This document shows positions 28,686-37,258 of a stretch of DNA of 64,000 nt, piece by piece (positions within the stretch are counted from its first letter, which is position 1; each line of letters begins with the position of its first letter). The position numbers and the translations under genes were made by a program. The stretch lies in assembly GCA_026984915.1 (NCBI GenBank), contig JALSRG010000056.1, positions 62,001 to 126,000 on the forward strand, given 5' to 3'. Source of the DNA: Marinosulfonomonas sp. (lineage in GTDB: Bacteria; Pseudomonadota; Alphaproteobacteria; Rhodobacterales; Rhodobacteraceae). The notes below the pieces were generated by a model that worked only from the letters and a program-made list of their open reading frames with translations, was not told where the DNA came from and did not search any database.

Positions 28686-29999
28686 TCAACTCTTGTGGCG
28701 TTTTGCGCGCAGTCTGGCGAAATATTCCAGCCGCTTTTTCAGTTCCCTCTCATAGCCCCGCTCGACCGGCTGATAATAAACGCCATGCTTCATGGAATCC
28801 GGAAAGTAGTTCTGACCCGAAAAACCATCCTCTGCGTCATGGTCATACGCGTAACCACTGCCAAATCCCTGTTCTTTCATCAGCTTCGTCGGTGCGTTCA
28901 GGATATGTTTCGGCGGTGGCTCCGATCCGGTCTTTTTGGCAGCGGCCATGGCGGATTTATACGCCACATAGGCCGCATTGGATTTCGGGGCCAGCGCCAG
29001 GTAGGTCGCAGCTTGCGCCAGTGCAAGTTCACCCTCGGGGCTGCCCAGACGTTCATAGGTTTCCCATGCGTGCAAACAGATTGTCTGTGCCTGGGGGTCA
29101 GCCAACCCGATATCCTCAACTGCCATACGGGTCAGCCTGCGGGCCAGAAAACGCGGATCCTCGCCGCCAGCCAGCATGCGCGCCAGCCAGTAAAGCGCCG
29201 CATCCGGGTCTGATCCGCGTACGGATTTATGCAGGGCGGAAATCAGGTTGTAATGCTCTTCACCACTTTTATCATATTTGACCGCGCGCCGCATCAATCT
29301 GGAGGTCAGCGCTTCGACATCCAGCTTTTTATCAACATTCCATGCTGCAATCTGCTCGATCAGATTGAGCAAAGCCCGCCCGTCACCGTCTGCCATTTCC
29401 AGCAGGGCCTCGCGGGCATTCCCCTCAAGAGGCAATGCCTTGCCCGTTTCCCGCTCCGCCCGCTGCGCCAACAGCTCCAGATCGGCAAGGGTCAGACGCG
29501 TAAGGATCAGAACCTGCGCCCGGCTCAACAGGGCTGCATTCAGTTCAAACGAAGGGTTCTCGGTTGTGGCCCCAACCAGAAGGATCGTTCCATCCTCCAT
29601 GAACGGCAGAAACCCGTCTTGCTGTGCCTTGTTGAAGCGGTGAATTTCATCAACAAACAGAAGTGTACCCCGGCCATTCTGCCGCCGCAGGCGCGCTGCC
29701 TCAAAAACTTTCTTCAGATCAGCAACCCCGGAAAAGATCGCGCTGATCTGAACAAAGTGCAGATCTGTTTCATCTGCGAGAAGCCTGGCGATCGTGGTTT
29801 TCCCGACTCCGGGCGGGCCCCAAAAGATCAGAGAGTTCAGACTGTTTGACCGGAGCATCACACCCAACGGCGCATCAGGACCAAGCACCTGATCCTGACC
29901 AATCACCTCGGCCAGAGTCTTGGGCCGCAAACGATCCGCCAAAGGCTGCGGGGCCCCTTTGACAGTGGAAGCGGCATTTGTATCAAACAGATCTGCCAT
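28686..29999 (-). CDS. rarA: Replication-associated recombination protein A (RarA/MgsA)
   Basis: The 437-residue AAA+ ATPase has LRPKTLAEVIGQDQVLG, Walker A GPPGVGKTTIA near 61, Walker B LFVDEIHRFNKAQQD near 112, sensor 1 GATTENPSFELN and the C-terminal tetramerisation region (YAYDHDAEDGFSGQNYFPD). It acts at stalled replication forks with SSB and the clamp-loader machinery. It is the first gene of the rarA-crcB-rluC-HAD-ATP12 unit. Confidence 0.96.
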   Translation of the reverse strand: MADLFDTNAASTVKGAPQPLADRLRPKTLAEVIGQDQVLGPDAPLGVMLRSNSLNSLIFWGPPGVGKTTIARLLADETDLHFVQISAIFSGVADLKKVFEAARLRRQNGRGTLLFVDEIHRFNKAQQDGFLPFMEDGTILLVGATTENPSFELNAALLSRAQVLILTRLTLADLELLAQRAERETGKALPLEGNAREALLEMADGDGRALLNLIEQIAAWNVDKKLDVEALTSRLMRRAVKYDKSGEEHYNLISALHKSVRGSDPDAALYWLARMLAGGEDPRFLARRLTRMAVEDIGLADPQAQTICLHAWETYERLGSPEGELALAQAATYLALAPKSNAAYVAYKSAMAAAKKTGSEPPPKHILNAPTKLMKEQGFGSGYAYDHDAEDGFSGQNYFPDSMKHGVYYQPVERGYERELKKRLEYFARLRAKRHKS

Positions 30000-30054
30000 A
30001 AGCCAAATCTAGGGGCCCAGCAGCAATTAGAAAAGCGAAATGGGCATTTTGGTA

Positions 30055-30072
30055 TTGAAACAACCGTTTCAA
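30055..30072. repeat. Perfect hairpin across the luxI stop codon
   Basis: TTGAAAC and GTTTCAA form a seven-base stem with a four-base loop on the luxI transcript. The TGA stop lies within the hairpin. No U-tract follows directly. It may mark the luxI transcript end before rarA. Confidence 0.55.
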
Positions 30073-30659
30073 TGCAGGTTTGAGGCGAAATTCATCGACA
30101 CAACCTGATTCTTGATACCATCGATTTCCAAAACCGGACCCATCGCTGTCATGTCCACGCCAACCCGTGCCGCCCAACGTGGCCAATTGGCATTGAGAAG
30201 CGTCAAACATTGTGTCGCCCCAAGATTTCTGGCTGCCGTGGAAAGCTCAAAGACCAGTTTGGCATGAACCCGGCGACGCAGTCTTGCAGGTACTTTGTGC
30301 GAAACAAAAAGTCTTGAGCTTTCCCAGATCGTTTCTCCTACAGGCGCATCTTCGTATAACAGGTTTGAGGGAATGGTCTCGAGCAAACCACGTTGAGCAT
30401 CGCGGATCATATAGCTGTAAATACCGCATTTTGCTGTCGTTGGTGTCAAACGGTTGCCCGCCAGAACCTGGCCCAACTTATCGTGCACGACAACCCAACG
30501 GCTTGCAGGTGTATCATATTGGTCATATTCCATACCCATCGCTTCGGGTAGGTCCCATTTGTTCTGGACGATGAATAGCTCCCTTCTAGCGCGAAACATA
30601 TTCGCGAACAGCTCTCCATGGTTGTGGAAATTTTCGAAAGAAAGTGTCGTTGTCTGCAT
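30069..30659 (-). CDS. luxI: Acyl-homoserine lactone synthase (LuxI family)
   Basis: The 196-residue protein has the invariant LuxI residues at their usual positions: Arg25, Phe29, Trp35, Glu44, Asp46, Asp49 and Arg70, with the later Glu-Arg pair at 113 and 116 (ESSR). LuxI enzymes make N-acyl-homoserine lactones from S-adenosylmethionine and acyl-ACP. The acyl chain cannot be predicted here. AGGAGG five bases before the ATG at 30659 fixes the start and predicts strong translation. It is downstream of luxR with 55 bases between. Confidence 0.93.
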   Translation of the reverse strand: MQTTTLSFENFHNHGELFANMFRARRELFIVQNKWDLPEAMGMEYDQYDTPASRWVVVHDKLGQVLAGNRLTPTTAKCGIYSYMIRDAQRGLLETIPSNLLYEDAPVGETIWESSRLFVSHKVPARLRRRVHAKLVFELSTAARNLGATQCLTLLNANWPRWAARVGVDMTAMGPVLEIDGIKNQVVSMNFASNLH

Positions 30660-30684
30660 AGCAGCCTCCTGCAGGTTGGTAGTT

Positions 30685-30706
30685 AAAAAAGAACCTTGCG
30701 GAAGGT
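30685..30706 (-). terminator. Terminator-like hairpin between luxR and luxI
   Basis: Read leftward, ACCTT-CCGC-AAGGT is followed by TCTTTTTT, a short-stem intrinsic terminator pattern. It lies between the luxR stop and the luxI ribosome binding site. It could limit read-through into luxI, so luxI may depend on an internal promoter or on antitermination. The five-base stem is short. Confidence 0.5.
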
Positions 30707-30714
30707 GAAGCCAG

Positions 30715-31326
30715 TCAAAGCAGATGGTTGTCACGTGCCCGTTGAATGGCTTCGGCGGTTGTGCGTGCCATCAGATTCTGACGCGCAGCTGTCAACCTGG
30801 CCTTTAGGGCGCTTTCCGAAATCCCAAGTTTTGCAGCCGCAGCCGCATGCCTGTCACCTTCCGCAATACATTTCAACGCTGCGATTTGTGCCTTGGTAAG
30901 CTTACCGCGCGGTTCGGAAATCTCATGCAGTCGCTTGGCTGTGGCTTCAGCCTCAGCGATCTCAGTATCATCAAATTCCCGGTCTCCCCTCGCCAAGCTT
31001 ACTATCGTCCTCGACCGGATCGGCCCGCACGAAATCGTAACGCCATACCTCAACCCAAACTTGGCGGCTTCTTTGAAGATACCGAATGGGTCTGGAATCT
31101 TTTTATTGCTCCACCGGGTTGACCCTGTTTTGCAAAAGCCCCACGCAGTCATCGGATCACGTAGGACAAACCCGTTATCAGTGTAGTGATCTGTCCATGC
31201 CTGATCATAAGTCTGGAATGACATCAAAGGTGATGTGAAGCGAATATGCAGAGCGACAAAGTAGCCCAACGGTGCAAGGTCCCCCAGCTTTTGCAACTCG
31301 CGATCAAAGTCAGACTTGTCAAACAT
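30715..31326 (-). CDS. luxR: LuxR-family autoinducer-responsive regulator
   Basis: The 203-residue protein has an N-terminal autoinducer-binding domain with Trp44, Tyr48, Asp57, Pro58 and Trp72 matching the conserved W57, Y61, D70, P71 and W85 of TraR/LuxR. The C-terminal LuxR helix-turn-helix (KLGISESALKARLTAARQNL) keeps the conserved Leu and Gly but has Gln147 where Glu178 is almost invariant. It is shorter than most LuxR proteins. It should bind the signal made by the adjacent LuxI. It reads leftward, upstream of luxI. Confidence 0.9.
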   Translation of the reverse strand: MFDKSDFDRELQKLGDLAPLGYFVALHIRFTSPLMSFQTYDQAWTDHYTDNGFVLRDPMTAWGFCKTGSTRWSNKKIPDPFGIFKEAAKFGLRYGVTISCGPIRSRTIVSLARGDREFDDTEIAEAEATAKRLHEISEPRGKLTKAQIAALKCIAEGDRHAAAAAKLGISESALKARLTAARQNLMARTTAEAIQRARDNHLL

Positions 31327-31341
31327 GCCTTTTTAGACAAG

Positions 31342-31401
31342 TTGCACAATTCTCAGTCAACCCTAAATTGTAGCCCATTGAGAACTGAACGAATGGTGCA
31401 A
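31342..31401. repeat. Inverted repeat in the divergent luxR / small-ORF spacer
   Basis: TTGCACAATTC (31342-31352) is matched in reverse by GAATGGTGCAA (31391-31401) with one mismatch. The arms flank the 38-base middle of the intergenic region and end just before the small ORF start. They could be a pair of oppositely oriented regulator sites controlling both directions. Confidence 0.5.
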
Positions 31402-31403
31402 TT

Positions 31404-31586
31404 ATGAATCCTCTTGAACCGGACCTGTTTGCAAAACTGATGTCATTACCAGATGGTACACGTATGGATTTGTTCGAGTTTCTTGGTGCATCGCCAGTTG
31501 GCAAACGGCAATTGAGCCAAATGATCAATGAATTGGAAGAATCATTTCAGGAAAAGCGTTTGACGTTGAACAGCAGCATCAACTGA
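31404..31586 (+). CDS. Small hypothetical protein divergent from luxR
   Basis: A 60-codon frame starts MNPLEPDLFAKLMSLPDG and is predicted to be mostly helical (ELEESFQEKRLTL). I do not recognise the family. It lies between the luxR spacer and the terminator at 31631, so it forms a complete possible transcription unit. No clear ribosome binding site precedes the ATG. It could be a small partner of the quorum-sensing genes or not a gene at all. Confidence 0.45.
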   Translation: MNPLEPDLFAKLMSLPDGTRMDLFEFLGASPVGKRQLSQMINELEESFQEKRLTLNSSIN

Positions 31587-31627
31587 TTTTTTCAGAACCA
31601 GATTGGTTATTTACAACCTAACAATAA

Positions 31628-31656
31628 AAAAACCCGCCTAAACGGCGGGTTTTTAT
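31628..31656. terminator. Bidirectional terminator (end of rplQ operon)
   Basis: AACCCGCC and GGCGGGTT flank a five-base loop at 31631-31651. T-rich tracts lie on both sides (AAAAAAA before, TTTTTATTT after on the plus strand). It ends the leftward rpoA-rplQ transcript and the rightward small ORF. Confidence 0.9.
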
Positions 31657-31674
31657 TTATTTGCTCGCTTTCAA

Positions 31675-32094
31675 TCAGTCCTGGGCGGTTTCTTCGGCCT
31701 CGGCGCGGGCTTTATCCGCAGCGCCTTTTGCATTGAGATCGCGATCAACGAATTCAATAATCGCCATCGGAGCCATGTCACCATAGCGGAAACCGGCCTT
31801 CAGCACGCGGACATATCCACCCTGACGGTCCTTGTAGCGCGGCCCCAGCACATCAAACAGCTTTGTAACATACTGGTCTTGTTTCAGCCGGCTTGCCGCC
31901 TGACGACGCGCATGCAAATCTCCCCTTTTGCCGAGCGTGATCAGTTTCTCGATGACGCGCTTCAGCTCTTTGGCTTTCGGCAAAGTGGTTTTGATCTGTT
32001 CGTGCTCAATCAATGAACCGGCCATGTTGGCAAACAGGGCCTTGCGGTGTTCATGGGTTCGATTCAGACGGCGGTAGCCTCTTGCATGGCGCAT
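31675..32094 (-). CDS. rplQ: Ribosomal protein bL17
   Basis: The 139-residue protein begins [20 protein letters not shown], the bL17 hallmark, with an acidic Ala/Glu-rich tail common in alphaproteobacteria. It lines the 50S subunit near the exit tunnel. It is the last gene of the cluster, 201 bases after rpoA, a long gap for this junction. Confidence 0.97.
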   Translation of the reverse strand: MRHARGYRRLNRTHEHRKALFANMAGSLIEHEQIKTTLPKAKELKRVIEKLITLGKRGDLHARRQAASRLKQDQYVTKLFDVLGPRYKDRQGGYVRVLKAGFRYGDMAPMAIIEFVDRDLNAKGAADKARAEAEETAQD

Positions 32095-32210
32095 TTTCTT
32101 GTTCCTTCTTCAGGTTTATACTTTGTCTGGCCTCCCATGCGTGTGGGCGGCTCTCCTTGGGGCGGTATTGCCCATTTGTTCCCCGCAATTACGGGCATTG
32201 ACGAAGTTAT

Positions 32211-32285
32211 CCCGCACTTGATGCGGGATCTCTTCTCTGATTTATGCCGCCGTTTGGGCAGCAGACCCCGCATCCAGTGCGGGGG
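32211..32285. repeat. Pair of palindromic repeats between rpoA and rplQ
   Basis: CCCGCACTTGATGCGGG (32211-32227) and CCCCGCATCCAGTGCGGGG (32266-32284) are each palindromic. They are also related to each other in inverted orientation, so they can pair together or form two hairpins. The CCCGCA...TGCGGG core resembles common alphaproteobacterial intergenic palindromes. They occupy most of the unusually long rpoA-rplQ spacer. Confidence 0.75.
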
Positions 32286-32286
32286 C

Positions 32287-32310
32287 GAAGACCAGTTAGA
32301 ACTGGTCTTC
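32287..32310. repeat. Perfect inverted repeat over the rpoA stop codon
   Basis: GAAGACCAGTT (32287-32297) and AACTGGTCTTC (32300-32310) are exact reverse complements with two bases between. The rpoA TAA lies at the centre, so the last codons of rpoA and the bases after the stop form one hairpin. It adjoins the palindromic repeats. Confidence 0.85.
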
Positions 32311-33312
32311 GAACTTCTTCGCCAGATCCTCGATGTTTTCCGGCGGCCAGTCTTCGACATCCATACCCAGATGCAGCCCCATGCCTGACAGCACTTCCTT
32401 GATCTCGTTCAAAGACTTGCGGCCAAAATTCGGAGTGCGCAGCATTTCCGCTTCGGTTTTCTGGATCAGATCGCCGATGTAAACGATGTTGTCGTTTTTC
32501 AGACAGTTTGCCGAACGGACAGACAGTTCCAACTCGTCCACCTTCTTCAGCAGCAGCGGATTGAATTCCAGCCCGTCGTCTTCTTCCTGACGGCCCGCAG
32601 CTTCCGGCTCTTCGAAGTTCACGAAAATCGAAAGCTGGTCTTGCAGGATACGGGCTGCAAAGGCTACAGCGTCTTCCGGTGTAATTGACCCATCGCTTTC
32701 CAGTTTCAAGGTAAGCTTGTCATAGTCAAGAACCTGACCTTCCCGGGTCGGCTGTACGTCATAGGAAACTTTGCGGATAGGCGAATAGATCGCATCAATC
32801 GGAATAAGGCCGATAGGCGCATCCTCCGGCCGGTTCTTATCTGCTGCCAAATAGCCCTTACCGGTGTTCACCGTCAGTTCCATGAACAAGTCAGCACCTT
32901 CGTCAAGATGACAGATCACGTGATCCTTGTTCAGAATCTCAATACCCGCCGTCTCGGTGATGTCTCCAGCCGTCACAATGCTTGGGCCTTTGGCAGAAAT
33001 CGAAAGGCGCTTTGGCCCTTCGACTTCCATGCGGATCGAAACACCCTTCAGGTTCAGCACGATATCGGTGACGTCTTCACGCACCCCGGAAATCGTGGAA
33101 AATTCATGCAGAACGTTGTCAATCTGCACGCTGGTGATCGCAGCGCCCTGCAGACTGGACATCAGAACACGGCGCAATGCATTGCCCAATGTAAGGCCAA
33201 AGCCGCGCTCCAACGGTTCGGCAATGACTGTTGCTTCTCGCAGCGGGTCATTGCCTGGTTTCACTTCAAGCTGTGTGGGCTTGATCAATTCTTGCCAATT
33301 CTTGTGGATCAT
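32296..33312 (-). CDS. rpoA: RNA polymerase alpha subunit
   Basis: The 338-residue protein has the N-terminal dimerisation domain ([36 protein letters not shown]) and the C-terminal domain with [14 protein letters not shown] and [17 protein letters not shown]. It scaffolds the polymerase and contacts activators and UP elements. The ATG at 33312 has GGAGG eight bases upstream. An upstream in-frame codon at 33327 is rejected. Confidence 0.98.
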   Translation of the reverse strand: MIHKNWQELIKPTQLEVKPGNDPLREATVIAEPLERGFGLTLGNALRRVLMSSLQGAAITSVQIDNVLHEFSTISGVREDVTDIVLNLKGVSIRMEVEGPKRLSISAKGPSIVTAGDITETAGIEILNKDHVICHLDEGADLFMELTVNTGKGYLAADKNRPEDAPIGLIPIDAIYSPIRKVSYDVQPTREGQVLDYDKLTLKLESDGSITPEDAVAFAARILQDQLSIFVNFEEPEAAGRQEEDDGLEFNPLLLKKVDELELSVRSANCLKNDNIVYIGDLIQKTEAEMLRTPNFGRKSLNEIKEVLSGMGLHLGMDVEDWPPENIEDLAKKFEDQF

Positions 33313-33423
33313 GCGTGTCGCCTCCATTCTTGTTTTCGACCCATGTCCTTTGCCGAAAACGCCCGAGGTTCAAAATGACAGGCGCAGGCAGCAATTAATG
33401 CAACCTGTGCCAGATAACTCTAC

Positions 33424-33813
33424 TTAAACGCGGCGGCGCTTGGGGGGCCGACAGCCGTTGTGGGCAATCGGTGTCACGTCCCGAATTGACGTGATGTTAA
33501 GGCCCAAAGCAGCCAAAGCACGAAGCGCGCTTTCCCGGCCGGAACCAGGCCCCTGAACTTCGACCTCAAGGGTTTTCATCCCGTGCTCCTGCGCCTTCCG
33601 GCCGGCATCCTCTGCGGCCATCTGCGCCGCATATGGTGTGGATTTTCTTGAGCCCTTGAAACCCATTGTCCCGGCCGATGACCAGGCAATTGCATTTCCC
33701 TGAACATCCGAGATCAGGATCTTTGTGTTGTTGAACGAGCTGTTCACATGCGCAACACCAGAGGCAATGTTCTTACGCACCTTGCGTTTTGTGCGGGTTT
33801 TATCTCGTGCCAT
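33424..33813 (-). CDS. rpsK: Ribosomal protein uS11
   Basis: The 129-residue protein has [39 protein letters not shown] and the C-terminal [18 protein letters not shown]. It sits in the 30S platform. It lies 15 bases after rpsM. Confidence 0.98.
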   Translation of the reverse strand: MARDKTRTKRKVRKNIASGVAHVNSSFNNTKILISDVQGNAIAWSSAGTMGFKGSRKSTPYAAQMAAEDAGRKAQEHGMKTLEVEVQGPGSGRESALRALAALGLNITSIRDVTPIAHNGCRPPKRRRV

Positions 33814-33828
33814 TGATCAATCCTCCCT

Positions 33829-34197
33829 CTACTTCTTTTTGCCGGCAATCGCGCGGGCCGGGCCCTTACGAGTACGTGCATTGGTGTGCGTGCGCTGGCC
33901 GCGCACAGGGAGGTTGCGACGATGGCGCAAACCGCGATAACAGCCCAGATCCATCAGGCGCTTGATGTTCATCTGGATTTCCCGGCGCAGATCGCCTTCG
34001 ACCATATAATTCGCGTCGATTTCTTCGCGGATCTTCAGAACCTCGGCATCGGTAAGTTCGTTTACCCGTTTAGCCGGATCAACGCCAACGGCTTCGCATA
34101 TTTTCTTGGCCGATGTCCGGCCAATTCCAGTGATGTAAGTAAGGGCGATCGAGACCGGTTTATGGGTCGGGATGTTTACGCCGGCGATACGTGCCAC
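33829..34197 (-). CDS. rpsM: Ribosomal protein uS13
   Basis: The 122-residue protein begins [22 protein letters not shown] and ends with a basic tail ([17 protein letters not shown]). It forms 30S head-50S bridges. It follows adk after a 166-base spacer that contains a weak GC hairpin but no clear terminator. Confidence 0.98.
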   Translation of the reverse strand: MARIAGVNIPTHKPVSIALTYITGIGRTSAKKICEAVGVDPAKRVNELTDAEVLKIREEIDANYMVEGDLRREIQMNIKRLMDLGCYRGLRHRRNLPVRGQRTHTNARTRKGPARAIAGKKK

Positions 34198-34363
34198 GTG
34201 TATTTTCCTTTCGTTGCGGTTCCGTAACCCCAGAACCTTTTTTCACAACGCAGGCCCGAAGGCATCTTACCCACGGGCCGGAGCTGAATTCGTCTGCATC
34301 TCACAAGTATGACAAGACCCTGTTCAAGTTGCCAAATGCGATTCTCTTACAAGAAAGGGTCAA

Positions 34364-35041
34364 CTAGGGCGTTTTTACGTTGCCGTCAAGGGGTCTGAGC
34401 GCATCAAGCACAGATGCTATTTCCGAGGCCACCGTATCAATCGGTGCCAACCCGTCGACAGAATGCAAAAGCCCCTTGGCATAGTAGTACCCAATCAGCG
34501 GCGAGGTCTTTTTATAGTATTCCATCAGCCGGGTTTTTAGCGCCTCTTCATTGTCATCCGCACGGCGTATCAGATTGGAAGAGCCACACTCATCGCACAC
34601 CCCGTCCACCTTGGTTGGCTTGGTTGCATCATGATAGACTTCACCGCAATCTCCACAGGTGTACCGACCGGCAATGCGTTTCACCAGCGCATCATCGTCA
34701 ACCCGCAACTCGATAACGGCATCCAGCTTTTTGCCGTTTCGCTCCAACAGCTCTCCCAGTGCATCAGCCTGGGCCAGTGTGCGCGGGAAGCCGTCAAAAA
34801 TAAAACTGGCATTTGGTGCGGCTTTTATTTTCTCTTCGATCAGCCCGATCACAATGTCATCTGTGACAAGCTCTCCGGCATCCATTATTGCCGCAACTTT
34901 CCTGCCCATTTCGGTGCCAGAGGTGCGGGCCTCGCGCAGCATGTCCCCGGTCGACAACTGTATCATGCCACGCTCTTCTTCCAAGCGACGCGCCTGCGTG
35001 CCTTTGCCCGCCCCCGGAGGGCCAAGAAGGATTATATTCAT
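34364..35041 (-). CDS. adk: Adenylate kinase
   Basis: The 225-residue enzyme has the P-loop [18 protein letters not shown] and a long LID with two Cys-x2-Cys pairs (CGDCGEVYH and CDECGSS), so the lid probably binds zinc. It interconverts 2 ADP with ATP and AMP. Its start overlaps the secY stop (ATGA), the common secY-adk coupling. Confidence 0.97.
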   Translation of the reverse strand: MNIILLGPPGAGKGTQARRLEEERGMIQLSTGDMLREARTSGTEMGRKVAAIMDAGELVTDDIVIGLIEEKIKAAPNASFIFDGFPRTLAQADALGELLERNGKKLDAVIELRVDDDALVKRIAGRYTCGDCGEVYHDATKPTKVDGVCDECGSSNLIRRADDNEEALKTRLMEYYKKTSPLIGYYYAKGLLHSVDGLAPIDTVASEIASVLDALRPLDGNVKTP

Positions 35042-36408
35042 CTGTTGATCTTTCTTCTGCGGGTCGTACCGCCTTTGCCGCGTTTTTTGCCACGCAGTTG
35101 CGATTTCTCGATCAGGCCTTCGTATTGATGCGCCAGCAAATGCGACTGAACCTGTTGAATGGTATCCATCGTAACCGACACCACAATCAAGACGGACGTG
35201 CCGCCAAAATAGAACGGGATGTTGAACTGGGCCCGCAGGATTGCCGGCAAGAGCCCAACCGCTGCCAGATAGGTCGCACCGATAACCAGCAAACGCGTAA
35301 CCACATATTGCAGGTACTCGGCCGTTTTCTTGCCCGGACGAATGCCCGGAATAAACCCGTTCTGGTTCTTCAAATTGTCTGCAACCTCATCGGGCTTGAA
35401 CGAAACATTGAAGGTATAGAAGAACGTGAAGAAAACGATCATTACCGCAAAGAACAACAGATAAAGCGGCTGACCAGGTCCGAAATAGGCAAGCAATGTC
35501 GACATGATCGGGCCGGTCTGGTCGCCGGAGAAGGTTGCAATCGTCGTTGGCAGCAGCAACAGGGATGACGCAAAAATCACCGGGATCACACCCGCCGGGT
35601 TTACCTTTATGGGCAAATGCGAGTTGCCACCGTCATAAACCTTCATGCCCACCTGCCGACGCGGGTACTGGATATGGATCTTGCGCAAGGCCCGTTCCAT
35701 GAATACGACAAAGGCGATGACGGCAATGACCATTAAAATCACACCAATAACCAGCAACGGATTGACGCCATTCGTCTGGCTCTGACTCAGAAACCGTGCC
35801 ACAGCAGCCGGAATTTCCGCCACAATACCCACGAAAATGATCAGCGAGATACCATTGCCGATACCGCGCGCCGTGATCTGCTCGCCAAGCCACATCAGGA
35901 ACATGGTCCCGCCGACCAGCGTCATGACAGTTGCTGCTTCAAAATACAGGCCGGGGTTTTGTGCAAGGCTACCCGCCTCCAGCGATTTCGCCAGACCGTA
36001 AGCCTGGAACGTCGCCAGAAAGACCGTGGCATAGCGTGTATACTGGTTGATCTTCTTCCGCCCCTGTTCACCTTCCTTCTTCAAGGCTTCCAACGGTTTG
36101 TACATCGAGGTCATCAACTGGATGATGATTGATGCCGAGATATAGGGCATGATGCCAAGCGCAAAAATACCCATTCGTTTCAGGGCACCACCCGTAAACA
36201 TGCTGAGGATCCCGCCGATACCGCTCTGGGCGCTGTCCATGAATTCGCGCAGGGCGTTGGGGTCAATCCCCGGAACCGGAATGAACGTGCCAAGCCGGTA
36301 AACGATCAACAGACCGATGGTAAAGAAAATACGTTGGCGAAGCTCGGTCGCCTTACCAAGGGCGCTCCAGCTCATGTTTGCCGCCATTTGCTCTGCCGCA
36401 GATGCCAT
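35038..36408 (-). CDS. secY: Preprotein translocase subunit SecY
   Basis: The 456-residue protein has ten hydrophobic helices, the [14 protein letters not shown] loop after the first helix, the plug region [23 protein letters not shown] and [14 protein letters not shown] at the C-terminus. It is the channel of the Sec translocon. It lies 101 bases after rplO, with a strong hairpin in that spacer. Confidence 0.98.
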   Translation of the reverse strand: MASAAEQMAANMSWSALGKATELRQRIFFTIGLLIVYRLGTFIPVPGIDPNALREFMDSAQSGIGGILSMFTGGALKRMGIFALGIMPYISASIIIQLMTSMYKPLEALKKEGEQGRKKINQYTRYATVFLATFQAYGLAKSLEAGSLAQNPGLYFEAATVMTLVGGTMFLMWLGEQITARGIGNGISLIIFVGIVAEIPAAVARFLSQSQTNGVNPLLVIGVILMVIAVIAFVVFMERALRKIHIQYPRRQVGMKVYDGGNSHLPIKVNPAGVIPVIFASSLLLLPTTIATFSGDQTGPIMSTLLAYFGPGQPLYLLFFAVMIVFFTFFYTFNVSFKPDEVADNLKNQNGFIPGIRPGKKTAEYLQYVVTRLLVIGATYLAAVGLLPAILRAQFNIPFYFGGTSVLIVVSVTMDTIQQVQSHLLAHQYEGLIEKSQLRGKKRGKGGTTRRRKINR

Positions 36409-36429
36409 GCGTGATCTCTCTATATAACA

Positions 36430-36461
36430 GCGCCGCCGAACCGGTCTCCGGTCGGCGGCGC
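36430..36461 (-). promoter_or_regulatory. Strong hairpin between rplO and secY
   Basis: GCGCCGCCGA and TCGGCGGCGC form a ten-base GC-rich stem whose loop contains CCGG-AGA-CCGG, which can extend it. No U-tract follows. It may stabilise the 3' end of the rplO message or act as a processing site. Confidence 0.7.
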
Positions 36462-36509
36462 AGGAAAACCTGTCTGTATGTAAGCAGCATGCACGCTACT
36501 CACAAGTAC

Positions 36510-36983
36510 TTATTCAGCCGCTGCCGGTGTTGTTACTGTCAATTTACCGCCGGCTTTCTCTACCAACGCGACTGCTGATTTGGATGCGCCGGTCACTGTC
36601 AGCTCGACTTTTGCACTAAATTCACCCTTTGCAAGTATGCGAATACCGTCCAGTTTGCGCCGCACCAGACCACTTTCAACCAACACATCCTCTGTGATCG
36701 GTTTCTTGGCGTTCAGTTTCTTGGCGTCGATGAATTTCTGCACAAGTCCCAGATTAACAACAGCAAACTTTTTGCGGTTGGGCTTGTTAAAGCCTCGCTT
36801 GGGAAGCCTTTGATAGAGCGGCATTTGCCCGCCCTCAAAGCCATTGATAGCCACACCCGAACGGGATTTCTGGCCCTTGATGCCTCGGCCGGCCGTTTTA
36901 CCTTTGCCGGAACCCGGGCCACGGCCAACACGTTTGCGGGATTTTGTCGCGCCTTCGTTATCGCGCAGTTCATTCAGTTTCAT
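36510..36983 (-). CDS. rplO: Ribosomal protein uL15
   Basis: The 157-residue protein begins [22 protein letters not shown] followed by the [20 protein letters not shown] motif. The frame extends to 37115, but the ATG at 36983 is the conserved start. It is separated from rpmD by DUF3461 and two spacers, so it probably has its own promoter within 36984-37258, though none is clear. Confidence 0.97.
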   Translation of the reverse strand: MKLNELRDNEGATKSRKRVGRGPGSGKGKTAGRGIKGQKSRSGVAINGFEGGQMPLYQRLPKRGFNKPNRKKFAVVNLGLVQKFIDAKKLNAKKPITEDVLVESGLVRRKLDGIRILAKGEFSAKVELTVTGASKSAVALVEKAGGKLTVTTPAAAE

Positions 36984-37209
36984 ATCGCTCTCTCCTTGCC
37001 GGATATGGTCGCGAGCGAAGGACCAACCACGGCTCAAATGTGTAAATTCATGGCGACAGAATCGCCACCGAACGCGTATAGACGCATGGTCCGGCAGGAT
37101 CAAGGGAAATACCAATCCAGGCCCCGGTTTACAGCAGTTGCAATTGCATGTTTTGAATCACAAGATCACCGATAGGGTGTAACCGCATGCCGCGTTTAAT
37201 TGGATTGCC

Positions 37210-37224
37210 GGTCACATCTTGACC
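37210..37224. promoter_or_regulatory. Short dyad upstream of rplO
   Basis: GGTCA-CATCT-TGACC is a perfect five-base dyad with a five-base spacer in the DUF3461-rplO gap. It could be a regulator site. Nothing else supports this. Confidence 0.25.
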
Positions 37225-37255
37225 CCGGCCTGATCGGCCAAGACCGTTTTTTTTT
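37217..37255 (+). terminator. Plus-strand terminator-like hairpin with nine Ts
   Basis: A GGCC-TGATC-GGCC hairpin (37227-37239), extendable by TCTT/AAGA outside, is followed by ACCG and then nine Ts at 37247-37255 on the plus strand. It is opposite to all neighbouring genes. It overlaps the DUF3461 3' end region. Confidence 0.4.
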
Positions 37256-37258
37256 ACT

